Shown: positions 33,782-43,709, counted from the first letter of the stretch. The stretch is DNA of 64,000 bases from Erwinia sp039023475 (GCF_039023475.1 NZ_JBCHVB010000004.1:310001-374000); one strand, 5' to 3'. The notes: generated by a model from the sequence alone, not told the origin. Program-made: numbers and translations.

Positions 33782-34852
33782 TTACTTTTTCGCATATTTC
33801 TCATGCAGCGTGGCGAACCATGGCGCAACAAAGTCGGGCGACTCTCCCCAGCCGGGGATGATTTTATTCAGGCTGGCGACGTTGACCGCGCCCGCCTGGC
33901 TCGCCAGCTGCGCCTGAGAGATCGCCGAAGCCTTAAACTGATAGGTGGCAGGCGTGGCTTCCCCGCCAATTTTATTGGCGACCAGACGCATATTGATCGC
34001 GCCGATCAGCTTGCTGTCCACCGCCACGGTCTGTTTCCAGGGGCTCTCTTTCTGATGCATCAGCTGCAAATCCTGGTTGGAAACGTCGATGCTGTAGAGC
34101 TTGATTTCGGTACGGCCATTTTCCTCCAACGCTTTGTAAGCGCCCTGCGCAAAGGCATCCCACGATGCCCAGATCGCATCAATTTTGCCTTTCGGGTATT
34201 TCGCCAGGATCGCGCCAATTTTATTGGCCGTATCGCCCTGCACATCCGATGAGACTGCCCCTACCGACTCCAGCTGATGAATGCCTGGGTTAGCCTTCAG
34301 CACCTTTTCGTACACCACCTGGCGGCGCTCCATCGCCGGGAAACCGGCCACCCACAGCTTAACGATATTCGCCTTGCCGTTAGTGTCTTTCAGCAGCTGG
34401 TCGAGAGAGAGCTGCGCCAGAGAGGCATCATCCTGCGCCGTCACGGTAACGCCTTCAACAGACTGATTCACCGGCGTATCGAAGACGGCGACCTTGATGC
34501 CCGCCGCGGCGATGCGCTTCACCAGATCGGTGGAGTAAGGATCTTTGCCATGCGAAAGGATAATCCCGTCATATTTCTGACTGATCGCCTGGCTCACAAA
34601 ATCCTGAAAGCGGGCATCGTCGCCGTTGCTCAGAAAGGTGCTGATCTTAAAGCCCAGCTTGCGGCCTTCCTGGATCGCGCCCGCCACAAACTGCGTGGTG
34701 TTGTCGTCCGATCCCAGATTGCGGATCACCGCGATGCGCACCGGGCCATCGTGATCCGCGATAGCCGCCGGAACGGCAGCAGCGGCGTCAGCAAAGGCCG
34801 GTACGGCGAAGAGCAGGCTGATAGCCAGCAGCGATGGTGTCATTTTTTTCAT
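33782..34852 (-). CDS. Periplasmic sugar-binding protein of a ribose-type ABC transporter
   Basis: 356 residues with signal peptide (MKKMTPSLLAISLLFAVPAF). Periplasmic-binding-protein type 1 fold (Peripla_BP_4): IAVIRNLGSDDNTTQFVAGA, YDGIILSHGKDPYSTDLVKR, VAVFDTPVNQSVEGV, IDAIWASWDAFAQGAYKALE. The ligand cannot be told from sequence; it is not close to RbsB, XylF or YtfQ in my reading. The start was chosen at MKKMTPS because the longer open frame lacks a signal peptide. Third gene of the unit ATPase-permease-binding protein. Confidence 0.85.
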   Translation of the reverse strand: MKKMTPSLLAISLLFAVPAFADAAAAVPAAIADHDGPVRIAVIRNLGSDDNTTQFVAGAIQEGRKLGFKISTFLSNGDDARFQDFVSQAISQKYDGIILSHGKDPYSTDLVKRIAAAGIKVAVFDTPVNQSVEGVTVTAQDDASLAQLSLDQLLKDTNGKANIVKLWVAGFPAMERRQVVYEKVLKANPGIHQLESVGAVSSDVQGDTANKIGAILAKYPKGKIDAIWASWDAFAQGAYKALEENGRTEIKLYSIDVSNQDLQLMHQKESPWKQTVAVDSKLIGAINMRLVANKIGGEATPATYQFKASAISQAQLASQAGAVNVASLNKIIPGWGESPDFVAPWFATLHEKYAKK

Positions 34853-34922
34853 TGTTATGGTTACCCTGTCAACGTAGTAAGCGGCTCGCGCCGGTTGTCT
34901 GTACGGTTTTCTGGTCTGGGCC

Positions 34923-35921
34923 TTACCGGCGCTGGATATAGGTGATCGCCAGCGCCAGCGCCAGTACCAGGCCTTTAATGATATCCATGGCGTAATAGGG
35001 AACGGAGAGCATGACCAGTCCGTTTTGCAGTACTCCAAGAATGATCGCGCCCAGCAGCGTACCCAGCGCATTGGGTTTTCCTGCGCCGGCCAGCGAAAGC
35101 CCGATCCAGGCTGCCGCCACGGCATCCATCAGGTAGCCGCCGCCGGCGTTGACCTGGGAAGAGCCGATGCGGGAGGCGAGCAGTATGCCGCCCAGCCCGG
35201 CCAGCAGAGAGGCGAGCACATAGGCCAGCACGCGATAGCGGTTAGTGCGGATACCCGAGAGACGGGCCGCCTCCGGATTGCCGCCGATGGCGTACATACG
35301 GCGGCCATGTTTGGTCAGCGACAGCCCAAGCTGCGCCACCAGCGTGACCACCAGCATGATAATGACGATGGTCGGCACCTGGCCCAGCAGAGAGAAGCCC
35401 GCCGGGATCGCGCCTTCTGCCATATCTCCGCTCGGCAGCACCATATTTTGCGTGATCGAGCCGCCGTAGCTGTAGGTCATCGCCACGCCCTGCACCACAA
35501 ACAGGCTGGCTAATGTGGCGAGCATGTCGGGAATTTTCAGGATAACGATCAGAAAAGCGTTGAAAAGCCCGACCAGTGTGCAGAGCAGCAGCGTAATCAC
35601 AATCGCCTGAGTGGAGCCGAAGCCGTACCAGACGAACAGTGAGATCACCAGCGAGTTTGCCAGCGAAGCCGTCGAGCCGACCGAGAGATCGAACCCGCCC
35701 ACCGTCAGCGAAATCGAGACGCCCACGGCAATGACCGTAACGATGGCGATAGAGCGCAGGATGTTAAGGATGTTGTTGGGATCGAGGAAACTGTCAGACG
35801 CCAGGCCGAACGCGGCAATCAGCGCCACTACCGTCAGCAACATCCCCCATTTATAGAGAAATTCAAACAGCTGGTGGCGCGCGGAAGGCGCCCCCTTCAG
35901 GGAAAGTTCTTTGCTGCTCAC
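34923..35921 (-). CDS. Ribose-type (RbsC-like) ABC transporter permease
   Basis: 332 residues with 8-10 hydrophobic segments. Family blocks: VGVSISLTVGGFDLSVGSTA, IPDMLATLASLFVVQGVAM, YAIGGNPEAARLSGIRTNRY and DAVAAAWIGLSLAGAGKPN. It probably works as a homodimer with the two-domain ATPase. Its start ATG overlaps the ATPase stop by 4 bases. Confidence 0.9.
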   Translation of the reverse strand: MSSKELSLKGAPSARHQLFEFLYKWGMLLTVVALIAAFGLASDSFLDPNNILNILRSIAIVTVIAVGVSISLTVGGFDLSVGSTASLANSLVISLFVWYGFGSTQAIVITLLLCTLVGLFNAFLIVILKIPDMLATLASLFVVQGVAMTYSYGGSITQNMVLPSGDMAEGAIPAGFSLLGQVPTIVIIMLVVTLVAQLGLSLTKHGRRMYAIGGNPEAARLSGIRTNRYRVLAYVLASLLAGLGGILLASRIGSSQVNAGGGYLMDAVAAAWIGLSLAGAGKPNALGTLLGAIILGVLQNGLVMLSVPYYAMDIIKGLVLALALAITYIQRR

Positions 35922-37423
35922 GCAGGGGTTCCTCCGGTGGAATAAAGTAAAAGCGTTTCTTCATCAACGTGCCGGGCGGCCATTTCCGCCACGATGCGCC
36001 CGTCCCAGAGCACACAAATGCGATCGCACAGGCCGACCAGTTCGGCAAATTCGCCGGAGGCGTAGATCACCCCTTTTCCCTGACGCGCCAGCCCGTCGAT
36101 CAGGACAAACAGATCGGTTTTTGCCTTGATATCGACGCCTTTGGTCGGCTCATCAAAAATGAGCACGTCGGCATCGTTGCGCAGCCATTTGCCAATGGCG
36201 ACCTTCTGCTGGTTCCCCCCCGACAGACGACGCAGCGTCTGCTGAGGACCGGTGGTACGTACGCCCAGCTTCTGAATAACATGCTCGGCCCAGCGCCAGG
36301 CCTGACGGTGGCCAAACAGGCTCCAGCGGGAAAAGCTGTTGTCCGCCGTCACGCTGAGGTTCATCGCCACCGACTCATCGATAAAGATGCCCTCTTTGCG
36401 GCGCTCCTCAGGGATCAGCGCCATGCGTTTTTCAACCGACGCGTGCGGCGAAGCCGGTTTCCACGCCTTACCGTGCAGCTCACCGCGCGCAATCTGGCTG
36501 GGGCTGGCGCCAAACAGCGCCTTGCACAGCTCCGTCTTTCCCGCTCCGGCCAGTCCGGCGATGCCGAGGATTTCACCTTTGTGCAGCGTTAATGAGATAT
36601 TTTGCAGCAGGTGCTCATCATACAGCCCCTCCACCTCAAGCAGCTTTTCACTGCTGAAAGGCGGGCGGCGCGGCGGATAGATATCATCAAGCTGATGCCC
36701 CAGCATCTTCTCGACAATCTGTTCGCCGCTGAGCTGCGCCATCGGGCCGGTTTCAATCAGGCAGCCATCACGCAGTACCGTCAGCTGGTCGCAGATCTCC
36801 CGCAGTTCATGAATGCGGTGTGAGATAAATACCACGCCGATACCGCTGCGTTGCAGGCGGCGTACCACGGTAAACAGACGTTCGCTTTCGTGCTGATCCA
36901 GCGGCGCGGTCGGCTCATCCAGCACCAGAAAACGGCAATGGTGAGAGAGGGCGCGGGCCAGCAAGATCTGCTGTTTTTCCGCCAGCGAACACTGTTCGAT
37001 GCGGCGACGCACGTCCAGCGTGACGTCCAGCTGTGCCAGTAGCGCCCTCGCCTGCTGACGCATTTCGCCCCAGCGGCAGATCTGACCGCCCTCCGCCAGA
37101 CGATCGAGCATGATGTTTTCCGCCACGCTTAACCCTGGCACCAGCGCCACATCCACCTCCTGCTGTACCAGATGAATGCCAAGCCGCTTTACATCTCTGG
37201 GGGAGCGAATGGCGACCGGCTGGTCATCAAGCAGGATCTCGCCGCTGTAGTGATCGTACGCGCCAGAAAGCACCGCCATCAGCGTTGATTTACCCGCGCC
37301 GTTCGCGCCGGTCAGCGCATGAACTGAGCCACCCTCAAGGCGAAAATCCACGCCATTAAGCGCGGTAAAACCGCCAAAAGCGATGGAGATTTGACGCATG
37401 TCGAGGCGATTGATCGCGGTCAT
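35918..37423 (-). CDS. Ribose-type (RbsA-like) sugar ABC transporter ATPase, two domains
   Basis: 501 residues with two nucleotide-binding domains. The first has Walker A TGANGAGKSTLM and Walker B FLVLDEPTAPLDQ; the second has a degenerate Walker A GLAGAGKTELCK, signature LSGGNQQKVAIGKWL and Walker B VLIFDEPTKGVDI. First gene of the minus-strand operon. No kinase, isomerase or regulator gene accompanies it, so the substrate remains open. Confidence 0.92.
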   Translation of the reverse strand: MTAINRLDMRQISIAFGGFTALNGVDFRLEGGSVHALTGANGAGKSTLMAVLSGAYDHYSGEILLDDQPVAIRSPRDVKRLGIHLVQQEVDVALVPGLSVAENIMLDRLAEGGQICRWGEMRQQARALLAQLDVTLDVRRRIEQCSLAEKQQILLARALSHHCRFLVLDEPTAPLDQHESERLFTVVRRLQRSGIGVVFISHRIHELREICDQLTVLRDGCLIETGPMAQLSGEQIVEKMLGHQLDDIYPPRRPPFSSEKLLEVEGLYDEHLLQNISLTLHKGEILGIAGLAGAGKTELCKALFGASPSQIARGELHGKAWKPASPHASVEKRMALIPEERRKEGIFIDESVAMNLSVTADNSFSRWSLFGHRQAWRWAEHVIQKLGVRTTGPQQTLRRLSGGNQQKVAIGKWLRNDADVLIFDEPTKGVDIKAKTDLFVLIDGLARQGKGVIYASGEFAELVGLCDRICVLWDGRIVAEMAARHVDEETLLLYSTGGTPA

Positions 37424-37755
37424 GGGTGAAACTCTCTGAACGGTGAAGGGCCGTATTGCCGCATTTATCAGCCGTCGGGACGGCGGACAACGAACGAAAG
37501 GCTATAAGCTACCACAGAACGACATTAGCCATCCAGACATCCAGACACTTAAGCGGTTATCGCTGCCTTGAAGACGCTACCCAGCAGAAACACCGGGAAG
37601 AAACAAAACGGACAGCATTTCATAGGGGTTGACGGGGAATAAGCCATGATAAAGCGGAGGGCGTGGCGTGGCAGCGAGTGGCACAACGGTGAGCGCGCGG
37701 CTAAGACAACAGCACAGAGAAAGCGCGCCAACTTGCGGCCTTGCGCTTCAGGCAT
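37424..37755. other. Intergenic space between the sugar ABC operon and sodA
   Basis: It should contain the promoter of the ABC operon. No gene, repeat or clear operator was recognised. Confidence 0.5.
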
Positions 37756-37781
37756 AAAAAAACCGGCGAAATATCGCCGGC
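37756..37781 (-). terminator. Terminator of sodA
   Basis: On the minus strand CCGGCGA-TATT-TCGCCGG followed by a run of T residues, about 25 bases after the sodA stop. Confidence 0.9.
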
Positions 37782-37806
37782 TTAGCATCGTGATATCACG
37801 CGGGGT

Positions 37807-38424
37807 TTATTTCGCTGCGGAGAAAAGCTCTGCTGCTTTATCCCAGTTAACCACTTCCCAGAACGCTTTGATGTAGTCAGGGCGTTTGTTCTGGTATTTC
37901 AGGTAGTAAGCGTGTTCCCACACGTCCAGGCCGATAATTGGCGTACCGGATGCGCCGGAGATCGCCTCGCCCATCAGCGGGCTGTCCTGGTTCGCGGTAG
38001 AGACCACGGCCAGCTTGTCGCCTTTTTTGACCAGCCACGCCCAGCCTGAGCCGAAACGGGTTGCCGCCGCTTTTTCAAATTCTGCCTTGAACGCGTCAAC
38101 GCTGCCGAAATCTTTCTCGATAGCCGCTTTCAGATCGCCGCTCAGGGTGGTGCCGGTTTTCAGGCCTTCCCAGAAGAAGCTGTGGTTAGAGTGACCACCG
38201 GCGTTATTGCGCAGCACGGTTTTTTTGTCAGCAGGAACCTGATCCAGTTTAGCGATCAGCTCATCAACCGGCAGGTCGGCGAACTCGGTGCCTTCCAGCG
38301 CAGCGTTAGCGTTGTTGACGTAGGTCTGGTGGTGTTTGGTGTGATGGATTTCCATCGTCTGCTTGTCGAAATGGGGTTCCAGTGCGTCATATGCGTAAGG
38401 CAGGGATGGTAGTGAATAACTCAT
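37807..38424 (-). CDS. sodA: SodA, manganese superoxide dismutase
   Basis: 205-residue cytoplasmic enzyme converting superoxide to hydrogen peroxide and oxygen. Metal ligands are present: His27 (QTMEIHHTKHHQTYV), the His of NNAGGHSNHSFFW, and Asp/His of GLDVWEHAYYLKYQNKR. The QDSPLMG segment and GSGWAWL fit Mn-type enzymes. Start at MSYSLPSLPYAYDALEPHF as in E. coli (206 aa), five codons inside the longest frame. Confidence 0.97.
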   Translation of the reverse strand: MSYSLPSLPYAYDALEPHFDKQTMEIHHTKHHQTYVNNANAALEGTEFADLPVDELIAKLDQVPADKKTVLRNNAGGHSNHSFFWEGLKTGTTLSGDLKAAIEKDFGSVDAFKAEFEKAAATRFGSGWAWLVKKGDKLAVVSTANQDSPLMGEAISGASGTPIIGLDVWEHAYYLKYQNKRPDYIKAFWEVVNWDKAAELFSAAK

Positions 38425-38487
38425 GTTCATCATCTCCATTTAATGTTGGGCGGCGCAATCTGTTAGCGCCACGTAAGCAGTCGGATC

Positions 38488-38516
38488 ATTATAGTTAAAT
38501 AAACGATCCGGAAAAG
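38488..38516 (-). promoter_or_regulatory. Putative sodA promoter
   Basis: Perfect -10 TATAAT on the minus strand (38488-38493), about 65 bases before the sodA start, with a weak T-rich -35 (CTTTTC-like) at 17-18 bases spacing. Weak -35 elements are common at activator-dependent sod promoters; specific SoxS or Fur sites could not be assigned. Confidence 0.5.
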
Positions 38517-38609
38517 GGTTATCAATGCCCCGACCTTTATAAGGTTTTATTACAGACCCGCAGGGAAAAGGCAAAATGCTTTTTACCCGTGGGATGATGA
38601 CTCAATGAT

Positions 38610-39431
38610 TTACGAGGAGATCAGCCGCTGAGGATGCGTGTAAACCGTGGCGCGACCGGGTTTGCTGAACCCGACTAAAGTCAGATTACTGCGTCGGGCC
38701 ACCTCGACCGCCAGCTGCGTGGCGGCGGAGACGGCAAACAGGATTTCCACGCCGCACATGGCGGATTTCTGCACCATCTCATAGCTCGCCCGGCTGGAGA
38801 CCAGTACCGCGCCCTGCTGCCAGCCAGGCTGACCGCTTCTCAGGCCCAGCAGTTTATCCAGCGCCACATGCCGGCCCACATCCTCGCAGCCGCCAGCCAG
38901 CGTACCTTCAGGCGTTATCCATGCCGCGGCATGGGTGCAGCCGGTCATCTGCCCCACCGGCTGAAAGCTTTTTAACTGGTTAAGGGCAATATCCAGCGTT
39001 GCCAGATCGAAGGTCTGGGTAAAGGGCAGCGGCGCAATTGGCTTGCCGATTTCAGCAAGCTGCTCAACGCCGCAGACGCCGCAGCCGGTACGGCCGGCCA
39101 TGGCGCGTCGCTGCTCCTTCAGGCCCATAAAGCGGCGGCTGGAAAGCTCCACCTGCACCTCAATGCCGCCGCAGGAGGGCTGAATGTCGATCCCGTAAAT
39201 ATCGGCTGGCGAAGCGATGATTCCTTCAGAGAGTGAAAAACCGATGGCAAACGCCTCCAGATCTTTCGGCGTCGCCATCATCACCACGTGGGAAATGCCG
39301 TTATAGACCAGGGCTATCGGCACCTCTTCCGCCAGCCAGTCATCCTGAAGTTCGTCCAGCGCCCCCCGCTGCGTCACCTGCGCCCGGCTTAACCCCTGGA
39401 TTATCTCTCTGTTTTCATCACCGCTTTTCAT
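38610..39431 (-). CDS. fdhD: FdhD, sulfur carrier for formate dehydrogenase maturation
   Basis: 273 residues. FdhD transfers sulfur from IscS to the molybdenum cofactor of formate dehydrogenases; its two catalytic cysteines are in GRTGCGVCGVEQL (Cys117 and Cys120). EDVGRHVALDKLLGL and SRASYEMVQKSAMCGVEILF are fully conserved. The ATG start is preferred over a GTG seven codons upstream, but either is possible. It is divergent from fdoG, whose product it matures. Confidence 0.93.
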   Translation of the reverse strand: MKSGDENREIIQGLSRAQVTQRGALDELQDDWLAEEVPIALVYNGISHVVMMATPKDLEAFAIGFSLSEGIIASPADIYGIDIQPSCGGIEVQVELSSRRFMGLKEQRRAMAGRTGCGVCGVEQLAEIGKPIAPLPFTQTFDLATLDIALNQLKSFQPVGQMTGCTHAAAWITPEGTLAGGCEDVGRHVALDKLLGLRSGQPGWQQGAVLVSSRASYEMVQKSAMCGVEILFAVSAATQLAVEVARRSNLTLVGFSKPGRATVYTHPQRLISS

Positions 39432-39746
39432 TATTTGTAACCATCCGTTCACACCGCGCCGGGAAAATCTCAGATCGCTTTAACCCGGCCTGAATACATT
39501 GCCGCAATTCTGAACCTCTGTCCGGCTCACCGCAAAAGAAATTGTCCCTGCTCAGGCGTCGTCCGTTTTGCGCTGCTGCGGCACGCCGCTGCCGTTATGT
39601 AACGTCATGTCCGTTAAAGGCTACTCCGAAGTGGTTAAATTGTTAAAAAGTTGATGACTAAATCCCTGTTTATTGATGGCTGTCAAATCTGAGCGGCGGC
39701 AGGCTGCTATTTTGCGCGGTTCCAGGAACGGAATGTGAGCAAAACA

Positions 39747-42700
39747 ATGCAAATGAACAGACGTGGTTTTTTTAAGATCTGTGCAGGCGGCATGGCCGGA
39801 ACTTCTCTGGCCTTACTGGGTTTTACCCCCCTGACTGCTTCAGCATCGACCCGTGAATATAAATTATTACGCAGCAAAGAGACCCGCAATAACTGTACCT
39901 ACTGCTCTGTCGGCTGCGGCATGTTGATTTACAGCCTCGGCGACGGCGCAAAAAATGTGACCTCCTCAATTTACCATATCGAAGGCGACCCGGACCATCC
40001 AGTGAGCCGGGGCTCCCTCTGCCCGAAAGGCGCAGGCGTGCTCGATTTTATCCACAGTGAGCAGCGGCTGAAGTATCCGGAATACCGCGCGCCCGGCTCG
40101 GATAAATGGCAGCGCATCAGCTGGGATGAGGCTTTTACCCGCATCGCCCGCCTGATGAAAGATGACCGCGATGCTCACTTTCAGCAGAAAAACGCCCAGG
40201 GCACTACGGTCAACCGCTGGTTAACGACCGGGATGCTCTGCTCCTCGGCGGCCAGCAACGAAACCGGCCTGCTCGATCAGAAATTTGCCCGCGCGCTGGG
40301 AATGCTGGCGCTCGAAAACCAGGCGAGACTCTGCCATGGCTCTACCGTGGCGGGTCTGGCACCCAGCTTTGGCCGCGGGGCGATGACCAATAACTGGACC
40401 GACATTAAAAACGCCAATGTGATCCTGATAATGGGCAGCAACCCGGCGGAAGCGCATCCGGTGGGCTTTAAGTGGGTAATGGAGGCGAAAAAGCACAACC
40501 GGGCAAAAATCCTGGTGGTCGATCCGCGCTTTAACCGCTCAGCCTCTACGGCGGATTTCTATGCGCCGATCCGTGCCGGCAGCGATGCCGCTTTTCTGAT
40601 GGGCATAGTGAATTACCTGCTGGAACACGACCGTGTGCAGCATGAATATGTGAAGGCATACACCAACGCCACGCTGATCGTCGGCGAAGGGTACAGTTTC
40701 AGCGAAGGTCTGTTCAGCGGCTACGATAAGGAAACGCGCGCCTACGATAAAACAGGCTGGCAATATGAACGGGACGAACAGGGCTATGCGCGACGCGACG
40801 AAACGCTGATCCATCCCCGCTGCGTCTGGAATTTACTCAAGTCGCACGCCAGCCGCTATACGCCAGAGATGGTCAGCCGGATTTGCGGCACCGCGAAAGA
40901 TGACTTCCTGAACGTTTGTCAGCACCTTGCTTCTACCAGCACGCCCGACCGGACAACATCTATTCTCTATGCGCTGGGCTGGACGCATCACACGAACGGC
41001 GCGCAGATTATCCGCACCGCCGCTATCGTACAGTTGCTTCTGGGTAACATCGGCATGATCGGTGGTGGCATCAATGCGCTGCGCGGTCACTCAAACGTGC
41101 AGGGCTTTACCGATCTGGGGCTGCTGTCGCAGAGCCTGCCGGGCTATCTGTCGCTGCCTTCAGAAAAGCAGACCACTCTTGAGACCTGGCTGCAACAGAC
41201 CACGCCCGCCATGCTGCTGCCTGATCAGGTGAACTACTGGCAGAACACTTCTAAGTTTGCCGTCAGCCTGCTGAAAAGCTTCTATGGCGATAATGCGCAG
41301 AAGGAGAACAGCTGGGGCTTTGACTGGTTGCCCAAGTGGGACAAAATGTACGATTGTCTGACTCAGGCGGAAATGATGGTTGAGGGGAAATTTAACGGTT
41401 ACCTCATCCAGGGTTTCAACCCGCTTGCCGCCTTCCCCGACAAGAATAAAGCGTTCCGCGCGTTTTCAAAACTGAAGTATATGGTGGTGATCGATCCGCT
41501 TAGTACTGAAACCGCCAGCTTCTGGCAGAATCATGGCGAATTCAACGATGTTGATCCGGCTACGATCCAGACCGAAGTATTCCGACTTCCTTCTTCCTGC
41601 TTCGCCGAAGAGGAAGGCTCGGTCGCCAACTCCGCCCGCTGTTTACAGTGGCACTGGGCCGCCGCCACGCCGCCCGGCGAGGCGATGCACGATGGTAAAA
41701 TCCTGGGAAGCCTCTTCCTGCGCCTGCGCGAACTTTACCGTCAGGAAGGCGGCACCGCTCCGGAACCTTTACTGGCGATGCAGTGGAATTACAGCGATCC
41801 CGGCTCACCCGCGCCGGAAGAGGTCGCCCGCGAGAATAACGGCAGCGCGCTGACCGATATCTTTGACGAACAGGGCAAACTCCTGCTGAAAAAAGGCGAG
41901 CAGCTCAGCTCTTTCGCCCAGCTTCGCGATGATGGCAGCACCGCCAGCGCCTGCTGGATTTATGCCGGCAGCTGGACGGCGGCGGGTAACCAGATGGCGC
42001 GTCGTGATAATGCCGATCCGTCAGGATTAGGGGCGATCAATAACTGGGCGTGGGCCTGGCCGCTCAACCGCCGCATTATGTATAACCGCGCCTCCGCCGA
42101 TCCGCAGGGCAAAGCCTGGGACGCGAAGCGCAAGCTGATTGAGTGGAACGGTCAGCGCTGGGAAGGGATCGACGTCCCCGATTATCCTGTGACCACGCCG
42201 CCGGAGAAACAGGTTGGCCCGTTTATTATGCTGCCTGACGGGCTGGGCCATCTTTACGTGCCGGACAAAATGGCCGATGGGCCTTTCCCGGAACATTACG
42301 AGCCTTCCGAAAGCCCGACTGGCACGAACCCGCTGCATCCGGAAACGGTCTACAGCCCGGCGGCGCGACTCTACAAGCGCGATGCTGCCGCCCTGGGCCG
42401 TGCCGACGATTTTCCGTATGTCGCTACCACTTACTCCATTACCGAGCTGTTCCGTCACTGGACCAAGCACGCCCTGCTGAACGCGATTGCCCAGCCGGAG
42501 CAGTTTGTCGAGATCGGCAGTCAGCTGGCCGAAGAGAAAGGCATTCAGGCAGGTGACAGCGTGAAGGTCAGCTCACAGCGTGGCTATATCAAAGCGAAGG
42601 CGGTGGTCACCAGGCGGCTGAAACGCCTCACCATTGATGGCAAAGCGGTGGATACCATCGGCATCCCCTGCCACTGGGGATTTGAAGGCGCAGCGCGTAA

Positions 42701-42797
42701 AGGCTTCCTGGCCAATACCCTCTCCCCGTCGGTAGGGGATGCCAATGCGCAGACGCCGGAGTTCAAGGCGTTTCTGGTTAACCTGGAAAAGGTGTAA
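39747..42797 (+). CDS. fdoG: FdoG, formate dehydrogenase-O major subunit, cysteine (non-Sec) form
   Basis: 1016 residues, exactly the length of E. coli FdoG. Tat signal MNRRGFFKICAGGM, a [4Fe-4S] site NCTYCSVGCGMLIY, and a bis-MGD molybdopterin fold through to EFKAFLVNLEKV. It oxidises formate in the periplasm and passes electrons to FdoH. The active-site residue is Cys196 (codon TGC at 40332-40334, QARLCHGSTVA), where E. coli FdoG and FdnG have selenocysteine (TGA); no in-frame TGA is present. The ATG is chosen over the GTG four codons upstream by length match. Confidence 0.96.
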   Translation: MQMNRRGFFKICAGGMAGTSLALLGFTPLTASASTREYKLLRSKETRNNCTYCSVGCGMLIYSLGDGAKNVTSSIYHIEGDPDHPVSRGSLCPKGAGVLDFIHSEQRLKYPEYRAPGSDKWQRISWDEAFTRIARLMKDDRDAHFQQKNAQGTTVNRWLTTGMLCSSAASNETGLLDQKFARALGMLALENQARLCHGSTVAGLAPSFGRGAMTNNWTDIKNANVILIMGSNPAEAHPVGFKWVMEAKKHNRAKILVVDPRFNRSASTADFYAPIRAGSDAAFLMGIVNYLLEHDRVQHEYVKAYTNATLIVGEGYSFSEGLFSGYDKETRAYDKTGWQYERDEQGYARRDETLIHPRCVWNLLKSHASRYTPEMVSRICGTAKDDFLNVCQHLASTSTPDRTTSILYALGWTHHTNGAQIIRTAAIVQLLLGNIGMIGGGINALRGHSNVQGFTDLGLLSQSLPGYLSLPSEKQTTLETWLQQTTPAMLLPDQVNYWQNTSKFAVSLLKSFYGDNAQKENSWGFDWLPKWDKMYDCLTQAEMMVEGKFNGYLIQGFNPLAAFPDKNKAFRAFSKLKYMVVIDPLSTETASFWQNHGEFNDVDPATIQTEVFRLPSSCFAEEEGSVANSARCLQWHWAAATPPGEAMHDGKILGSLFLRLRELYRQEGGTAPEPLLAMQWNYSDPGSPAPEEVARENNGSALTDIFDEQGKLLLKKGEQLSSFAQLRDDGSTASACWIYAGSWTAAGNQMARRDNADPSGLGAINNWAWAWPLNRRIMYNRASADPQGKAWDAKRKLIEWNGQRWEGIDVPDYPVTTPPEKQVGPFIMLPDGLGHLYVPDKMADGPFPEHYEPSESPTGTNPLHPETVYSPAARLYKRDAAALGRADDFPYVATTYSITELFRHWTKHALLNAIAQPEQFVEIGSQLAEEKGIQAGDSVKVSSQRGYIKAKAVVTRRLKRLTIDGKAVDTIGIPCHWGFEGAARKGFLANTLSPSVGDANAQTPEFKAFLVNLEKV

Positions 42798-42809
42798 CGG
42801 AGAGCGATT

Positions 42810-43709
42810 ATGACTTATCAATCACAAGACATTATCCGTCGCTCCGCGACAAACGGCTTCACGCCCGCCCCTCAGGCGCGGAACCATCAGCAGGAGGTGG
42901 CGAAGCTTATCGACGTGACCACCTGCATCGGCTGCAAAGGCTGCCAGGTGGCCTGTTCGGAGTGGAACGACATCAGGGATGAGGTGGGACACAACGTCGG
43001 GGTTTACGACAATCCGATCGATCTGACCGCTAAGTCCTGGACGGTAATGCGTTTCTCAGAGGTGGAAGAGAATGGCAGGCTGGAATGGCTTATCCGTAAG
43101 GATGGCTGTATGCACTGTGCCGACCCGGGCTGCCTGAAGGCCTGTCCGGCGGAGGGCGCTATCATCCAGTACGCCAACGGCATCGTCGATTTTCAGTCTG
43201 AGCACTGCATCGGCTGCGGCTACTGCATCGCGGGCTGTCCCTTCAACGTTCCCCGACTCAGCAAAGAGGATAACCGCGCCTACAAATGTACGCTCTGCGT
43301 GGATCGCGTTCGCGTCGGTCAGGAACCGGCCTGCGTTAAAACCTGCCCCACCGGCGCCATTCACTTTGGCAGCAAGGAGGATATGAAGCAGCTGGCGGCA
43401 GAACGCATTGGCGAACTGAAAAGCCGGGGTTATGACCATGCGGGGCTGTACGATCCGCAGGGCGTTGGCGGCACACACGTTATGTACGTTCTGCATCATG
43501 CGGACAAACCACAGCTCTATCACGGCCTGCCGGAAGATCCGGCTATCAGTCCGGCGGTGACCTTCTGGAAAGGGATCTGGAAACCGCTGGCCGCGGTGGG
43601 CTTTGCCGCGACCTTCGCCGCCAGCCTGTTCCATTACGTTGGGGTCGGGCCAAACCGCGTGGATGAGGAAGAGGAAAATGCGCAGCACGGAAAGGAGGAA
43701 GAGAAATGA
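42810..43709 (+). CDS. fdoH: FdoH, formate dehydrogenase iron-sulfur subunit
   Basis: 299 residues with four ferredoxin-type cysteine clusters: TTCIGCKGCQVACSEWND, DGCMHCADPGCLKACP, HCIGCGYCIAGCPFNVP and CTLCVDRV ... CVKTCPTGAI. A C-terminal transmembrane helix (AAVGFAATFAASLFHYVGVG) anchors it. It carries electrons from FdoG to the cytochrome. The start is 12 bases after fdoG behind GGAG; the end overlaps fdoI by 4 bases. Confidence 0.97.
   Translation: MTYQSQDIIRRSATNGFTPAPQARNHQQEVAKLIDVTTCIGCKGCQVACSEWNDIRDEVGHNVGVYDNPIDLTAKSWTVMRFSEVEENGRLEWLIRKDGCMHCADPGCLKACPAEGAIIQYANGIVDFQSEHCIGCGYCIAGCPFNVPRLSKEDNRAYKCTLCVDRVRVGQEPACVKTCPTGAIHFGSKEDMKQLAAERIGELKSRGYDHAGLYDPQGVGGTHVMYVLHHADKPQLYHGLPEDPAISPAVTFWKGIWKPLAAVGFAATFAASLFHYVGVGPNRVDEEEENAQHGKEEEK

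Noticed and set aside
34277..34945. 222-codon plus-strand frame opposite the sugar-binding protein gene
   Set aside because: Antisense shadow; the minus-strand protein has a signal peptide and clear domain blocks.
40332..40334. Possible selenocysteine codon in fdoG
   Set aside because: The codon is TGC, not TGA, so no recoding and no SECIS element is needed.
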